NCBI GenBank assembly: GCA_017530275.1
Contig: JAFXMP010000128.1
Location: 1-23,772, forward strand
DNA: 23,772 bases
Direction of reading: 5' to 3'
From: Clostridia bacterium
Lineage (GTDB): Bacteria > Bacillota_A > Clostridia > Christensenellales > Aristaeellaceae
Notes under the pieces: model-generated
Databases searched by the model: none
The model's input: the letters and a program-made list of their open reading frames with translations, nothing else
Told to the model about the DNA's origin: nothing
Part shown: in pieces, positions 23,690 through 23,772 of the stretch
Layout: every line of letters starts with the position of its first letter
How positions within the stretch are numbered: position 1 is the first letter of the stretch
Position numbers and translations under genes: made by a program

Positions 23690-23772
23690 ATGGAAATGAT
23701 TAATCTATTGAAGGTATCCAGGGAAACCAGGAAGACCATCAAGGAGCAGGCCATACGCCTGCATAACAAGGG
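23690..23772 (+). CDS. Partial ORF of unknown function (3' end outside window)
   Basis: An open frame from ATG 23690 runs 27 codons to the window edge (MEMINLLKVSRETRKTIKEQ and onward). It is basic and looks helical, reminiscent of the N-terminal helix-turn-helix of recombinases or transposases, but too little is visible to name it. No ribosome binding site precedes the first ATG; the second ATG at 23696 has none either. The promoter at 23654-23682 would give a leaderless or near-leaderless message. Confidence 0.4.
   Translation, partial: MEMINLLKVSRETRKTIKEQAIRLHNK

Overview
The window reads as chromosomal DNA of an endospore-forming member of the Clostridia, probably an uncultured anaerobic gut-type lineage. 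The evidence is a forespore sigma factor (SigG), a SpoIID/LytB-domain protein, LplABC-type sugar ABC transport genes, strong AGGAGG-type ribosome binding sites, good sigma-A promoters with 17-base spacers, and a fairly high GC content. I cannot name the genus. No tRNA, rRNA, CRISPR array, prophage or complete insertion sequence is visible.

Layout. 1-829 (+) is the 3' part of a transketolase gene, closed by a terminator. 947-6380 (-) is one tight operon: four tandem HAD-family phosphatase-like genes, then a phosphoglycerate mutase gene (iPGM/GpmI family), then a PfkB-family sugar kinase. A divergent LacI-family regulator follows at 6683-7699 (+). 7821-14546 (-) is a second long operon: a fused two-domain ABC permease, an ABC ATPase, an FbpA/AfuA-type binding protein, a small membrane protein, a ComEC-like metallo-beta-lactamase-fold protein and a fifth HAD protein. 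An MgtC-family gene lies at 15004-15729 (+). 16048-19758 (-) is an LplB/LplC/binding-protein carbohydrate importer. 20056-23365 (-) is a sporulation-type block: SpoIID-domain protein, C39-like cysteine protease, SigG. A partial ORF begins at 23690 (+).

The most unusual object is the phosphoglycerate mutase. Its halves are in swapped order: the polypeptide starts in the middle of the canonical iPGM sequence, runs to the canonical C-terminus, passes through a linker of about 10 residues into the canonical N-terminus, and ends where the protein 'should' have its middle. It is a natural circular permutation with a good ribosome binding site at the new start. All metal ligands and the phosphorylated Ser are kept, but the Asp of the usual DGRD motif is Ser.

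A second signal is regulatory. A LacI-type operator core (AAAACGTTTGA) sits just downstream of the -10 box of the HAD/iPGM operon and, identically, of the mgtC gene; a 9/11 match sits just downstream of the promoter of the FbpA/AfuA-type transporter operon. With the LacI-family gene next to the first site, this suggests one regulon. A reasonable hypothesis, not proven by sequence, is uptake and dephosphorylation of phosphorylated sugars or sugar acids: transporter, five HAD phosphatases, an iPGM-like phosphotransferase and a sugar kinase, with MgtC adjusting phosphate or Mg balance.

Two intergenic elements built from GGAGAGT-like units in inverted arms (about 7711-7862 and 17694-17855) are a third feature. 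One of them encodes the C-terminal tail of the fifth HAD protein.
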